DNA from: Porogramme epimiltina
Lineage: Eukaryota; Basidiomycota; Agaricomycetes; Polyporales; Polyporaceae
Length of the DNA stretch: 64,000 nt
NCBI GenBank assembly: GCA_900155495.1
Contig: FTLJ01000108.1
Location: 1 to 64,000 of the forward strand
Direction of reading: 5' to 3'
Shown piece after piece: positions 1 through 14,900 of the stretch. Made by a program: the position numbers and the translations under genes. Under the pieces are notes generated by a model, which saw nothing but the letters and a program-made list of their open reading frames with translations, was not told the DNA's origin and ran no database searches. The first letter of the stretch is position 1; each line of letters starts with the position of its first letter.

Positions 1-1300
1 GGATGGGGGCGGAGCGGGGTGGATGGGGGATGGAGGAGACGGAGGTTGGGGGGGGGAGGGGGAGATAGAGAACAGGATGACGCGGGGAGGGAGGGACGGG
101 GGAGATGGAAGGAGGGAAAGCGTCCATGAGCGCATGAAACCAGAGACTGAGACGGGGAATGGGCAGGAGGATGCGGGTGAGGAGGAGGATGATGATGATG
201 ATGGTGGGATGAGACGAGAGACGATTGTCGAGGGAGGCGATGATTGTTGGGGGAAGCGATTGTCGAAGGAAACGAGGGTCGAGAGAGAGACGGGGGGCGG
301 AACGGGGTGGATGAGGGAAGGAGGAGACGGGGGTTAGGGAGGGGGAGATAGGGAACGGGATGACGCGGGGAGGGAGTGATGGGGAAGGAGCGCATGAGAC
401 CAACGAGACACGGGAGAATGAGACATGGGATGAGGGATGGGGGGTTATGGGATGGGAAATGATGGTCTGGGGGAAGCGGTTGTCGATGAAGGTGATTGTC
501 GAGGGAAGCGATTGTCGAGGAGAGAGATTATCGGGAGAGAGAGAAGAGGGTGGGTGGAGTGGACGTGTGAGGGGAAGAGACGATGGTAGGGGAGGGGGAG
601 AGAGATGGAGATGGGGGAGATGGGAAGAGGGGAAGCGTTCGTAAACGCATGAAACCAACGAAACGCGAGAGACCGAGACGTGGGGCGAGGGAGGAGGGGT
701 GAAGGGTTGGGAAACGATGGGTGCGAGAAGCGATTGTCGAGGGAGATGATGGGAGAGAGATGGAGAGAGGGATGCATGGGGGAGGGGACGAGAGGGTGGT
801 TGGGGAGGAGGAGACGAAGGTGGGGATGACTGAGACATGGAATGAGGGGGAGGGGAATGGCAACGATTGTCGAGGGAAACGATTGTTGAAGGTGAGAGGC
901 AATGGGGGGAGGAGACGATGGTCGGGGAGAGGATGGGGATGGATGATGAGATGTGGGAGGGAGTGGAGAGAGTGAAAGAGGAAAGAATCCACGAGCGCAC
1001 AAAACCAACGAAACACGAGAAGACGAGACGTGGGATGAGGAATGGGGTGAGCGCGTGAGAGTGTGGGGGCGGGGCGGATGAGCGAGTGGGGGAGGTGATG
1101 GAGTGAATGGACGAGCGCGCATGAAACCGCCGAAACCAGGGCAACAAAACTCGGGGGAAGGGAAGGGAGGGGAAGACGAAGAGGAGAAATTTGGCGTGTA
1201 TGGAGAGACGAGAGAGGAGGCGTGGAGTGTTTGGCGAGGGACATGTGGATGGGGAAGAAGTATGGGCAAGTGAAGGAACCCGGGAAAGTGAACATGAATG
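1..1300. repeat. GA-rich degenerate tandem repeat (satellite-like)
   Basis: The + strand is strongly purine-rich (G and A) for about 1.3 kb. Two motifs recur. One is a block of the form GAGCGCATGAAACCAACGA followed by ACACGAGAGAC, seen near 125, 388, 640, 990 and 1105. The other is CGATTGTCGAGGGAAGCGAT, seen near 220-265, 475-520, 730 and 862-890. The spacing suggests a degenerate unit of roughly 250-350 bp with shorter sub-repeats inside. Long open frames on the - strand here are Pro/Ser/His-rich products of the base bias and not credible genes. The left boundary lies outside the window. Confidence 0.75.
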
Positions 1301-4300
1301 CAAGAGACTACCAGACTCGCCAAAACACGGGCTCTACGACGACGCAATGGAGATCATCCCCATGAAGAGAACGACGCACCCGGCACGCCATAGAGCCTTA
1401 TAACGAACGACATAGAAGGAGAAACGGGGATGCCCACAGTCCACAGAAGCAAAGTAGAAAGAGATCCCAGCGCGCGAAAGAAGGATCGCCGAAGAAGGCT
1501 CGGAGACTAATAGGGAACCGACTGGTGGAGTACTCACAGGCAAAGATGTATGGCGGGAGGCTTTGAGGAAGTGGGGAGGTGGTGGTCGAGAGGAGAGCGG
1601 TGGTGAGATGGGTGTGGTGTTGGAAAGGGCTTCTTATAGAGGTAGGAACGGGGAGGCGAACAGGACGGCGGGCAGCCTCATCCCTTCACATTGTCAACAA
1701 CATTGGCAAACAGAGCATCGGGGGTTTGTCACAGTTATCCCGGGGCGATAGATGCGTCGCCGGGAGGCTGACGCAAGTCGCGATGACGCAAACAACGAAA
1801 CTAGAATCTATTAAGACGCAATGAGTATAATATAATGTAGTGGAAACTTGTAAGATCTTGAGACACAGATCACTCGCATCACTCACGTTTAAGAGAGTGG
1901 AGGGGAGAGAACTCTATCATTGACGAGATTTCACCGCCGCTTCTGCACTATGTTTAACAAGAATGCTCTATGGATCAAGTCAGAGTCTTAGATTCCGCGC
2001 TGAGCGACTTAGCGCAGAATCTAAGACTCTCGCTCGAACCTGAGTGGAATCACGAGGATTCACGGTCGACACGTTGAGGCGCACTAGGGCAAACTCGTGG
2101 TGACCTTCTTTCAACATTGGGGTGTCCGATATCGCACATGTACATTTTGGTTTGTAGAGCGTATGAGTGCCACCTTGTGCCGTTCACCTTGTCAGCGGAA
2201 CATAGTGTCAATCCCGTTGCCGGCGCTGAAGTTAAGCCCTGACGTCAAAACTGGGGTTAGTGAGATGTTCTGATAAGAAGCTCAACAGGCTTACACTCTA
2301 TACTTTCACTATAGCGCAAGACACCCCCTCCGATGTCTTGCGGTAGGTGGAGGCGTTGGCCAGCAGGCATTGAGAGTCAGCGCGAAATGACAATCGCCGT
2401 CGACTACCCACAGACGCGCAAAGGCTCCATTGGCGCTTTCCCTTCCCGTATCACGTGATTAAATTTGAAATAACGAAATTGTTATCGTCACAGAACTTCG
2501 CCTTCCCCCGCCGCCTTCAGTCCACTTTCAACATCATATTGATTCATATAATATCCGTTAACGGGGCCGTGCTGCGATCCTATATGCTGCGTCTTATTGT
2601 TGCTCTATCACAATTTGCTCAATGCCAGACCCTGGATCATGCCCACCTCTGCAACGTACCCTCTTAGTACTCTACGCTCCTAGCCAGGATTGTTCGAGTA
2701 AGTGTTAAACAGGTGCTTTTGTACCCGCCGCCCTGACAACTGGATTACAGTGCTTAAAAGAACTGGGATGTGTAGCGCCGACTATGCAGTGGCTGGATTA
2801 AGGCCTCGGGCCTTGCTCAGACGCTGTCACCGTGATGACCACCGGTACGGATCGTGCCACTGCACGAAACGCCCGCATATACCTCGAGCCCGTGTCTCAT
2901 AGGCCCGCCGCCGCACGAGGCTACTCCTGACTTCTTGAGCGATGTTAGGGTGGATATTTATCTAAGTACCCCCCTAAAATGCGTGCATTGGATGCCGCAC
3001 TAGAGTAGTCATTGATAGTACACTAGGACTAATGAACGCCATCCAGCGTGGCATTGTGTCCCTATTCAGGTTCGTGCATAAAACTCAAACGTCAATTTCT
3101 CCAATTTTTGACGCAAACCGGCCAGATAGAAACCTACGCAGCTCACGTACCTTTCATTGCGCTTCATAGTGAAGATTATGTAGATTTCGAAGATGCGGCA
3201 CTATCACCCCCGCTCCTCCACCGGCGACATGCTGCTGGCATGGGAAAAGAATGGGCATGGGATACCCGTACCCCCATTATCATCTTAGGGTGCAGCCGTG
3301 AAAGCCTGCCAATCAACGCCTCGCCTCGTTGGCTTATGGCCTCTCGCGCGCGGTAAGCGCTTTTCGCACACCCGCACCACCCATTTTATAGGCTCTAACT
3401 ATATGTGGGAGGCTGGAATTAGTGACACGTTGCTATCCATGGGACTGATGTTCCTTTTGGGCCAAGGGTCTGTTTACTCCGGCGGGTTCTGTACGTCACT
3501 CTTCGGTATGAGAAAGTTCAGCTCGGATCCAGGTGCCCATCGAATCATTCCGCAAGGTACGTTCCCGGTACTGCGGCCTTGCAAATTACCGCTCGACGGT
3601 CCACCTGCACACCGCCTGTTACGTCTTGGCGGCCCCTTGGATGGTTTAGATGCATGCGTGGCTTTTGGGGCGATTATGGACCTCAAGGCTACAGATGTCC
3701 ACGCTAAGCACGCCATACATTTGAAAATGTGCAACAACTCGATCTTCCTTCGTTACACCGACTACCCTTGTGTTGTGCGTACATTTGCTGGATCTGACTA
3801 CACCGGATGACAATTGTTTTCTAGGGAAACGCAATCCCGATAGCCTCGGAGAGGCTGACACCGGCAGCTGCGTAAAGAATCGGAAATCCCAGTGGTCGTG
3901 TATGCGGAACATACTTTCGAGTGCTTATACAGTCACCCATGGTGGGTTCGAGCGGTTTCCCCAACGGCCCTGTGGATAAAATAAAATCGTTGGTAAGGTA
4001 TTCGGGGGCAATGTGTCTGGCGGGTAACCAACGGGGAATAGGTGGTTCTGCGTGGACAAATTCCTTCGCTCCGCACTATCTTACATCAGCTTCATTATAG
4101 AATCCCATCGATTGCAACTCAATGTGCCGGCGCCGGCGTATCTTCGCTTGGCTAATGATTACGCAGTCCTCGGACAAGGCGTGTTCTGGATGGTTGACGA
4201 AGTCGTCAACTTTGAGGGGCGTGACTTTGTTGTGGGTTTGTCCATGTGTCTCTATTGAGTCGTATAATTGAAATTTGCGGGGAGGCACAGCAAGAGTACG

Positions 4301-4900
4301 TTCGTCGATCAGACACACCGCCAGCGCCGATACACGCGTCCAATTCGGCAGGGCAGGGCGGGACACACGCTCGCCGTCATCTCTCCGCTGTCCATCAAGT
4401 CTCGCACATCTCCCCAAAACGAGCTTCCGTGAGGTTTGGAGCGGGGTGAAAACACGGCGAGAAAAGGACCGGAAGAGTCGGTCGGACGCAACCAGAGCCA
4501 GCGTCAGCCACCGGGCCCCGTCTGGTGGCGGCGTTATGCCGGCAAGCGCCGAACGAGTGGCTGGATATGGCAAGGCGATGACAAGCTGGCGGTTGATCGT
4601 AATCTCTGACCAAGCCACCATGGGGAGAACCTACCTCACACGTCCTGCTAACCCATCCCGTTCTCGTCATGCAGATTCCACTCGCTGAAGCATCGGCGCT
4701 CTATGGAAACAACGGTCTTCCACTTCCACATCCTTGACAAAGCAGCCGGCGGGTGAGCACCTGGGGCGCGAGGTTTGTGTGAGTTGACAGATTTACATTG
4801 GCCAATGAGCGGGATTCTTACTAGAATTCAAACCTTCTGTAGCTGATGCGCCTTCCGTCAAGTGACGGTTCGGAGAGGTCTTGCTGTACTTGGACGTAAC
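1301..4900. other. Long gene-poor stretch
   Basis: No conserved protein, tRNA or rRNA was recognised in about 3.6 kb. Open frames of 60-180 residues occur (for example 4076-4621 on the - strand and 3298-3810 on the + strand). They have no recognisable domain, no consistent intron structure and ordinary composition. A 20-bp hairpin at 1982-2030 is listed separately. The last few hundred bases before 4900 may include upstream control sequence of OYE-A. Confidence 0.55.
1982..2030. repeat. Near-perfect 20-bp inverted repeat with 9-nt loop
   Basis: Bases 1982-2001 and 2011-2030 are reverse complements with a single mismatch, separated by 9 bases. The transcript of either strand would fold into a strong hairpin. 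It could be a small foldback element or a chance structure; no gene adjoins it. Confidence 0.7.
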
Positions 4901-4922
4901 CCTGGTAAGCGGGTCTGGCACA

Positions 4923-4928
4923 TATAAA
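4923..4928 (+). promoter_or_regulatory. TATA box of OYE-A
   Basis: TATAAA lies about 100 nt upstream of the OYE-A start codon. OYE-B, OYE-C and OYE-D carry similar boxes at comparable distances, which supports it as a real core promoter element. Confidence 0.6.
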
Positions 4929-5029
4929 GGGTGGTCCCCGTCTCATCTCCTTCAGCACATCCATCCTTTCCACCACTCGTACAGCCTCTTGAACTTCTCC
5001 CACTCTCGCAACCCCATTACACGGTTACG

Positions 5030-6375
<1,346 letters not shown>

Positions 6376-7323
6376 AGGATAGATAACAACGATGCATACG
6401 TGTACTACGGTGTAACCATATACAGTTTTAAATTGACGGACCTGGGACAAAATATGCCAGCACAAAAACAATAATAAGTCTGCATCAAGCGCGCTGCACT
6501 CCTATTTCTACCCGTAAGCACAGCCGAGAAGTATATACGAGCGTGTCTGCCGGGGAGATATGCTACCAGCCTGCAGCTGAGAAAGTGTGTTACCACACAG
6601 TTTTTGAAAGGCTCTTTGTTCGACACACCTCGGGGGCCATTTTCCGTTGATGTTTCTTACACTTACGAGCTCGCTACATACCGGGGGCTTGATTGGGGTT
6701 AACATCATTCCGATTTGCGGCGCGCGAAACAGCGCGCGGGGACGACGGTGTCTAGAGAAGGTCATTCGTAAGCGCCCGTACATTGCGCGGTAATGATTAC
6801 ATAATCAAATCCTTGTTAGCGGAGTTCGTAGATAATGATGGTGGCTGCAGAGTGGCGAAGGTATCGGTGTTGAGGCCAGCGAATGCATGATCCCATGACG
6901 ACATCCCTCCTAGGCTCTGACAGCTCAACTCACATTCTGCTCCCGACTGCCCTTCCCCGCGTGATGCACCTGTGCTTTGTACGTGTCCCTATCAATGATG
7001 ATAGAGCCCCTTTTGTATGTGGACTGAGATGCAGAGCTACAATGAACACCGCTAGCTCCAGGTGACCGGTACCGCTTTATGTATAGATCGAAGCACGTAC
7101 GAGTACTTCTACTGATGGTAGCCCTTCTGGACGACGTCCAAGGGGATGCAATACGATGAGTACTCTCCCAGACTTGACAGCGTTCTCTCACTGTCATTCA
7201 CTTATCTTTCCGTCTCTTGCCTCATAAACCGCTCCAGACCGGACCTCCGACATCACTTTCTCTGACGTCCCCAGACACACCGACCCATCTTAGACGTGTC
7301 TAGTCGCGTGTATACACCCTAGG
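6376..7323. other. Spacer containing the duplicated glutaminase promoter
   Basis: No gene seen. From about 6495 to 7323 the sequence is a diverged copy of the region 11250-11961 in front of the second glutaminase. Shared blocks include TTGTTAGCGGAGTT, CATGACGACATCCCTCCT and CCTCATAAACCGCTCCAGACC. The duplication unit therefore includes upstream control sequence as well as the gene. Confidence 0.7.
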
Positions 7324-10300
7324 ATGCGACATATATCCCTCCTTTATCGCTGTATAATCCTCTTCGCACCTGTTCTTTCGTCTTTCGCCCGCGCCCAGAC
7401 CTCCTTCTCCCCGGCTAGCATTCCTCTCGCTGTCCGCTCCGCCTACCTCAGTACCTGGCTGATCAACACAAATGACTCACAACCCATCTCCGACGCCTGG
7501 GCAATGCCTTGGGATCAACCCGTTTGTCTTTTCCCCTACCGCGTCTGTGTAATTTCTGTTGAAAATTCATTGTTGTGGAACGTAGGGACCAGCCGTGGGA
7601 TGGAGGGGGAAGATAAGGATCGACGGTTTGACGTACACCTGGATGGGACACGACCTCGACTCTCCCAGTGCCAACGTCACGAACATTCAACTCACTCCCA
7701 CGCGATCTATTTACACGATGCAGATCGGCGCAATGAACCTTACAACCACCTTCTTGTCCCCTATCGAGGTAAGTGGTCCAGATTCCTCTAGGAGGTACAG
7801 TCAAACTCAAACTTGCTTGAATTTCGCGCCGAACAGCCTTCTGATTGGGTGAAGCAGTCGCTTCCGTTCTCTTATTTGTCAGTCAATGTAACCGCTCTTG
7901 ATGGTAAAGAACACACCGTGCAACTTTATACGGATATTTCCCCCGTTGGTGTGTACTCCTCCACATACCCAAAAGATTTTTGACGTATCCTCTGCTTAGA
8001 ATGGCTGTCGGGAAACTCGAGCAATCCTGCAACGTGGACGAAGAAAGAGACTGGCGATACTATCTACCTCCAAGCCAGCCTGACGGATTCCCAGCCGTTT
8101 ACAGAAAGTGATGATCGTGCCCTGGACGGGACTGTCTATTATGCTATGTTATCTTCTGTATGTCTACAACATGCCATACTGTACGATCTTGGTCTGATCG
8201 GCCCAAAGGCACCGGGTATTACTTGGCAGATGGACACAATTTCGAGTACACGCAAGCAATTCTTCGACGCCGGCTTCCTCAACAACAACGCGGTGAATAA
8301 TATAGGGTCTAATGTCCTGTAAGTAGGTACGGTGTATTTTACAGACCTAGCCTAACTGAATAATAGATCGTCACTATCGGCTGCCTACGCTGTGGATCTA
8401 GGCACCATCAGCGCAACATCGTCTCCATTGTGGTGGGCAGTAGGGTATGTGCGGGATCCATCGGTCAAGTACACCACATCTGCGGGCGCCCAGCAGGAGC
8501 GTGTCCCGTATTACACGACACAGTACTCTAGCATTGATGAGGCGGTATGTCGCACTCGTCTCCTCGCGCTCGTATATTACTTGTCCATCGACACCTTTCT
8601 AGATTGACGCTTTTACGGGTGACTATGAAGCGGCCGCGGCACGCGCTACGGCACTCGATAAGAAGCTCATGGACGCAGCAACTGACATTTCCCCTGAATA
8701 TGCCGATCTCGTCTCACTCAGCCTACGCCAAGTACTCGGAAGCATTGATATTACGGTCTCGCCCAATTCGCACGGTGACCCCGACCCTGCTGATGTCATG
8801 GTGTTCATGAAGGACATCGGTGTATCTGGGTGCGTGCTGTAGATATGTAAACTGCGTCTCGCTGACATGCGTATCGTAGTCGAGTGAACCCTGTGGAGCA
8901 CATGTACGCGGCTTTCCCAGCCTTCTTATACCTTAACGCATCGCTCGGAGGAGCAATGCTTTCGCCTCTACTTCAAGCTCAAGATGGGCTGATAAATACA
9001 TCATACGCTGCACAGGATCTCGGTGAGGCTCCAGAAAAGTGACGCGCGCTATGACTAATGAACGTACGAAGGGTTAAGCTACCCTGTGGCTTCGGGCGCC
9101 CACTTCAATCCTCAGCTAGGGGTCGAGCGTGAGTGCCGAACTTTCATTGTTGGAAGACTCATGGTCATCTGGTTAATTACAGAGTCTTCCAACATGCTAT
9201 TCATGCTCTACGCGCATGCTAGGGCATCTGGGGACGGATCTCTTCTATCTCAACATGTAAACGTCAAATCCCACGTATTGTAGACAATCAATCTGACTTG
9301 GCATGTGTAGTACAACCTGACCAAACGTTGGGCTGACTATCTGGCGAATAACTCTTTGACCTCACACGACCAGTGCGTCCTATCTAGTTAATACTTCACA
9401 CCGGAATAGTCTTAACATACATATCTCAGGTCGACAGGGGATGGTCAGACCTCGCCGAACATGACCAACTTGGCAATCAAGGGAATCATTGGGGTCAAGG
9501 TCATGGCAGAGATAAGTCGCACAGTAGATGCACAATCTGATGCGCGGGCCTACGATGTGAGTTATTTACAAACAATGACCCACATTTCCCTTACCAATTA
9601 CCACACACAGGCGCATGCCTCTGCACTTTTCAGCTCTTGGAAGTCGCTCGCAGAAGCACCGGACCAGTCTCATTTGCTCGGCGTTTACGGGAACGAGCAG
9701 TCGTGGGCACTGATGTACAACCTGTACGCGGACAAGCTTCTTGGAACGGATGTGGTCCCGCAGTCGGTGAGAGGCACCCGTGATACGTCAGATCGGACAT
9801 AATTGAACATCTTGACTTGCACTATCTTAGGTCATAGATGGAGAGACGAAGTTCTATGCTAGCCTTTTCTCTGAACAGAACGGTGCGTGCTCCGCCTGCG
9901 ACCGCCCCGGAACTCGCCGCTCATGCCGAGTCTTCTTAGATCCTCGGTTTGGGCCGCCTTTCGACAGCACCTCAGGCCGAACTGCCAGTATGGGTAAGTG
10001 AGCTCCCGACGCCCCCTGTGCTTCTCTGACGGCGGTCACAGCTTGGCTTATGCTCACGGCCGCATTTGCGAACAGTGATACCGTGAGAGATCAGCTAATA
10101 CAAGGAGCGTGGCAACGAGCGGGATCGAACACGGTTGGCACGGGCGCATTGCCAAATCTGTACGACAACACGGCTGGCAGCCTCACAGCAGATTCGGGCC
10201 AAGCTGGGTAGGTTGTCATCCTGTGTGCGCCTTGAATATCGTAGTGATGCTTTCTGCGTTCTCGGCTCAGGCCTGCCCTCGGCGCTATATTTGCCCCTCT

Positions 10301-11023
10301 TGCCCTGACGTGAGTCCCCCTGTGGCAGTAGCATAGCCGCGTGTTGACCTCCGATGGACCCCTAGCATGCCCAACGTCAGCATCATTGTCCCCCCTCCCA
10401 ACTCTCAGCAGGACGACCCCAACCAAGGCGGTAACAATGTACCCTCTCCAGAACCCAACAAGCTGCGCATCCTCAGGGCCATTCTCGGTGGAGCCCTAGG
10501 CGGAGTCGGCTTCGTCGTCCTCGCCGTGGCAGTCTACCTCTCCGTCCGCCGCATCCTCCGTCTCGCACTCCGCCAGGCCACAGATGCCTACTCCATAACC
10601 TCAGATGCAGCGTACAAGACGCACAGCGACACTACACCGGACCTCGCCTCGCCCTTGTCGCCACCTGCCTCCAGCTCGCTGTCGGCCCATTACTCCCCCT
10701 TTCCCTCGATCTCGCACTTTCCTTATGACCTTCGGCGCGAGGGACGGGCTCTCGCGAAGGGCCGCGCGGCCACGTCTGCTGATCCTCTCTCCCTGCGCGG
10801 CCAGGCCCCTTCTCTAGGACTTTCGAATAGACTGCGATCTGCGCCGAGGGGTCCCCGCAGTGCGCGTTCCGACGGGGTAGGCGAGTCGGACTTTTTCTCT
10901 GAAAGCGAGACGATTACAGGCGTCAGGGACATACGGACAGAGATGGAGAGCATGCGCAGAGAGGTTGCGCATATCCGTGCGGAGCCGTTCGTGCCGCCCC
11001 CGGTATACTCTGCCAACTACTAG
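7324..11023 (+). CDS. gtaA: GtaA-type glutaminase with C-terminal membrane anchor (copy 1)
   Basis: Belongs to the fungal glutaminase A family (DUF4964/DUF5127/DUF4965/DUF1793 architecture), which hydrolyses L-glutamine to glutamate outside the cell. A signal peptide (hydrophobic, ending near SSFARAQ) is followed by the family N-terminus FSPASIPLAVRSAYLSTWL, then many short-intron exons including GKIRIDGLTYTWMG, SPLWWAVGYVRDPSVKY, DIGVSGRVNPVEHMYAAFPA, LLGVYGNEQSWALMYNLYAD and SLTADSGQAG. The last exon (about 10368-11023) adds a tail not needed for catalysis: a transmembrane helix (ILGGALGGVGFVVLAVAVYL), a basic cluster, a Ser/Pro-rich stretch, a short coiled coil and PPPVY. The enzyme is probably held at the plasma membrane facing out, with a cytosolic tail. 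Exons join in frame by eye. Small indels cannot be excluded. The tandem copy follows about 940 bp downstream. Confidence 0.85.
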
Positions 11024-11961
11024 CGGAAACTGTAGATGTTGTAACATCATGATTGTTTTACCAGTAAATTTATTATATTTTGATCATTTGAGAGGGTGAT
11101 CGAAAGGGCCCCAGAACGAAGCCTGGCGCAACAGAAACGAGTCGTACACATATCATACCGCCTCTACAGTATGACATCACATAGGCTCACGCTCGGCCTT
11201 CCGTGCACTCGCATTTGGTCGTACATAAGGCTTCGGAACTTTGCTGATGCTGCACTATGATCAGGCTAGTACCCAAGTACAGCCAAGAAGTCTATGTGAG
11301 CATGCTTGGAGGGGGTAGTATGCTACCACGATGAGCTACCGTAAGAGGGCTCTTTTGTGATTTGCAGGGTAGGAAATAGCGGTAGTGTGCGGGGACGAAA
11401 GGTGTATGGGGAAAGGAACTTCTCATTGCCGCCCGGACATTATGCGGTGATTTGTATTACATAATCATGTTCTTGTTAGCGGAGTTTGTAAACGATGATG
11501 GTGGCTACAGAGAAGCCGTTGCGGCCCGCGAAAGCATGATCTTCCATGACGACATCCCTCCTCTTTGACAGCTCAGCTCACTTCCAGCGCCCGACCAACC
11601 TCCCCCCATGATGCGCCTGTGCTTTGTACTCTGCTTTATCAATGATGATAGAGCCCCTTTTTGGATGTGGAGTGAGATGTCGAGTTACGGTGAACACCGC
11701 TGGTGCCAGGTGACCGCTTTATGTATAGAACGAAGCGCGTACGAGTACTTCTACTGATGGGAGGCCACACGGACAATGCCAGAGAGGATGCAGCACGACG
11801 ATTAAGACAGGTACTTTCCCAGACTTGACAGCATTCTCTCACTGCCATTGACTTATATCCCCGCCTGTAGCCTCATAAACCGCTCCAGACCAGACCTCCG
11901 TCATCACTTTTTCTGGCCTCTCTAGACACACTGGCCCGTCTTCGACGTGTCTAGTCGCCCT
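11024..11961. other. Spacer between the tandem glutaminases
   Basis: No gene seen. From about 11250 onwards it is the upstream region of copy 2 and is homologous to 6495-7323. A TATA-like CATAAACC lies near 11872, about 90 nt before the start codon. Confidence 0.6.
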
Positions 11962-14900
11962 ATGATGCGATATACGTTCCTATACCTCTATATAATCCTT
12001 CTCGTCTCCGTTCTTTTGTCTTTCACCCGCGCCCAGACCTCCTTCTCCCCGGCTAGCATTCCTCTCGCTGTCCGCTCCCCGTACCTCAGTACCTGGCTGA
12101 TCAACACAAATGACTCACAACCTATCGGCGAAGCCTGGGCAGTGCCTTGGAAACAACCTGTTTGTCTTTCTCCTGCCTCGTCCGTGTGTAGTTTGAGCTA
12201 ACAATAATTCGTTAGGGGCCGGCCGTGGGATGGAGAGGGAAGATAAAGATCGACGGTGTGACATACACCTGGATGGGGCATGATCTTGACTCCACCATTG
12301 CCAACGTCACGAACATTCAGCTTACTCCTACGCGATCTATTTACACGATGCAGACCGGCCCGATGAACCTCACGGCTACCTTCTTGTCCCCCATCGAAGT
12401 GAGTGGTCCGGATTCCTCTGCTTGGGGATTACAATCAGACTCAAATCCACCTAAATTCTGCGCCAAAAAGCCATCAGATTGGGTGAAGCAATCGCTTCCG
12501 TTCTCTTATCTGTCGGTTAATGTAACGGCTGCTGACGGTAAAGAACACGACGTGCAACTTTACACGGATATTTCACCCGTTGGTGTGTACTTCTCCTCAT
12601 ACCCGAAACATTTCTAACGTATCCTCTGCTAAGAATGGATCCCGGGAAACGCGAGCAACCCTGCAACGTGGACGAAGAACGCGACTAGCAATACTTTCTA
12701 CCTCCTTTCCAGCCTTACGGAACCCCGGCCGTTCACGGAAAGTGATGATCGTCCCCTAGACGGCACTGTCTATTACGCTATGTTGTCTTCTGTATGTCTA
12801 CAACATGTGCTATACGATATACGATCTTGGTCTGATTGGCCCAAAGATACCGGGTACTACTTGGCAGATGGACACATTTTGGAATACACGCTTGCAATTC
12901 TTTGCCAATCTCAGCTCCCTCAACGACGCCGCAGTGGATAATATAGTGTCTAATGATAACCTGTAAGTGAGCACGGTGTATTTTACAGACCTAGCCTGAC
13001 TGAATGATAGGGGATTACTATCGGCTGCCTACGCTGTGGATCTAGGCACCATCAGCGCAACCTCGTCTCCATTATGGTGGGCAGTAGGATATGTGCGGGA
13101 TCCATCAGTCAAGTACACCACATCTGCGGGCGCCCAGCAGGAGCGTGTCCCGTATTACACGACACAGTATTCTAGCATCGAGGAAGCGGTATGTCGCACT
13201 CGTCTCCTTGCGCTCGTATATTGCTTGTCTATCGACACCTTTCTAGATTGACGCTTTCACGGGGGACTACGAAGCGGCTGCGACACGCGCTACGGCACTC
13301 GATAAGAAGCTCATGGACGCAGCAACTGGCATTTCCCCGGACTACGCCGACCTCGTCTCACTCAGTCTACGCCAAGTACTAGGAAGCATTGATATTACGG
13401 TCTCGCGTAATTCTCACGGTGACCCCGACCCTGCTGATGTCATGGTGTTCATGAAGGACATCGGCGTATCTGGGTACGTGCTGTAGATACGTAAACTGCG
13501 TCTCGCTGACACGCATATCGTAGTCGAGTGAACCCTGTGGAGCACATGTACGCGGCTTTCCCAGCCTTCTTGTACCTTAACGCATCGCTCGGAGGAGCAA
13601 TGCTTGCACCTCTACTTCAAGCTCAAGATGGGCTGATAAATACATCGTATGCTGCACAGGATCTCGGTGAGGCTCCAGCAAAGTGACGCGCGCTATGACT
13701 AATGAACGTGCGAAGGGTTAAGCTACCCTGTGGCTTCAGGCGTCCGCTTCAACCCTCAGCTAGGGATCGAGCGTGAGTGCCGAGGCCCGAACTCCATTGT
13801 TGGAAGACTCATGGTCATCTGGTTAATTACAGAGTCTGCCAACATGCTCATCATGCTCTATGCGCATGCTAGGGCCTCTGGGGACGGATCCCTCATATCA
13901 CAGCATGTAAGCGTCGCGCACCACATTTTGGAAACCTCACCTGACTTTGCAAGGGCAGTACAATCTCACCAAACGCTGGGCGGACTACCTAGTGAACAAC
14001 ACTTTGGTCACACACTACCAGTGGGTGCTGTCTTGTTTGTATTCACACTGGAATTGTTCTGACTCATCTTAGGTCGTCTGGGGATAGACAAGCCTCTGCG
14101 AACATGACCAACTTGGCGATCAAGGGAATAATTGGGGTCAAGGCCATGGCCGAGATTAGTCGCACAGTAGATGCACAGTCTGACGCGCAGGCCTATGATG
14201 TGAGTCGCCTACAGAGAATGACACGCGTTTCACTTACTAAATGCCACGCACAGGCGCACGCCTCTACACTTTTCAGCTCTTGGAAGTCACTCGCGGAAGC
14301 ATCAGACCAGTCCCATTTGCTCGGCGTTTACGGAGACGAGCAATCGTGGGCACTGATGTACAACCTGTACGCGGACAAGCTTCTCGGGACGAATATGGTC
14401 CCGCAATCTGTAAGAGGCACCCGTGATACGTCATATCCATAATTGAATCTCTTGACTCGCGCTATCTTAGGTCATAGATGGAGAGACGAAGTTCTATGCC
14501 AGCCTTTTCTCCGAACAGAACGGTGCGTGCCCCGCCTGCGACCGCCCCGGAACTCGCCGCTCATGCCGAATCTTCTTAGATCCTCGGTTTGGGCTGCCAT
14601 TCGACAGCAGCTCAGGCAGCACTGCTAACATGGGTAAGTGAGCTCCCGCCTCCCCCCGCGCTTCTCTGACGGCACTTCCCCGGTGGCACAGCATGGCTCA
14701 TGTTCACGGCCGCCTTTGCGAACAACGACTCCGTGAGGGATCAGCTCATCAAAGGAGCCTGGAGACGAGCGGGATCGAACACGGTTGGCACGGGTGCATT
14801 GCCAAACCTGTACGACAATACGGCGGGTAGTCTCACAGCAGATTCGGGTCAAGCTGGGTAGGTTTTCATCTAGTGTGCGTCGTGAACTTCGAAGTGATGT

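Noticed and set aside
445..1347. 300-residue and 255-residue open frames on the - strand
   Set aside because: They are the complement of a GA-rich repeat: Pro/Ser/His/Leu only, overlapping each other in different frames, with no domain.
3298..3810. 170-codon open frame
   Set aside because: Starts at GTG rather than ATG, no family resemblance, no upstream signals or exon structure.
4076..4621. 181-codon - strand frame from an ATG
   Set aside because: No domain and ordinary composition; overlapped by other open frames of similar length on both strands.
7463..7810. - strand open frame within glutaminase copy 1
   Set aside because: Antisense to a clear family exon and crosses an intron.
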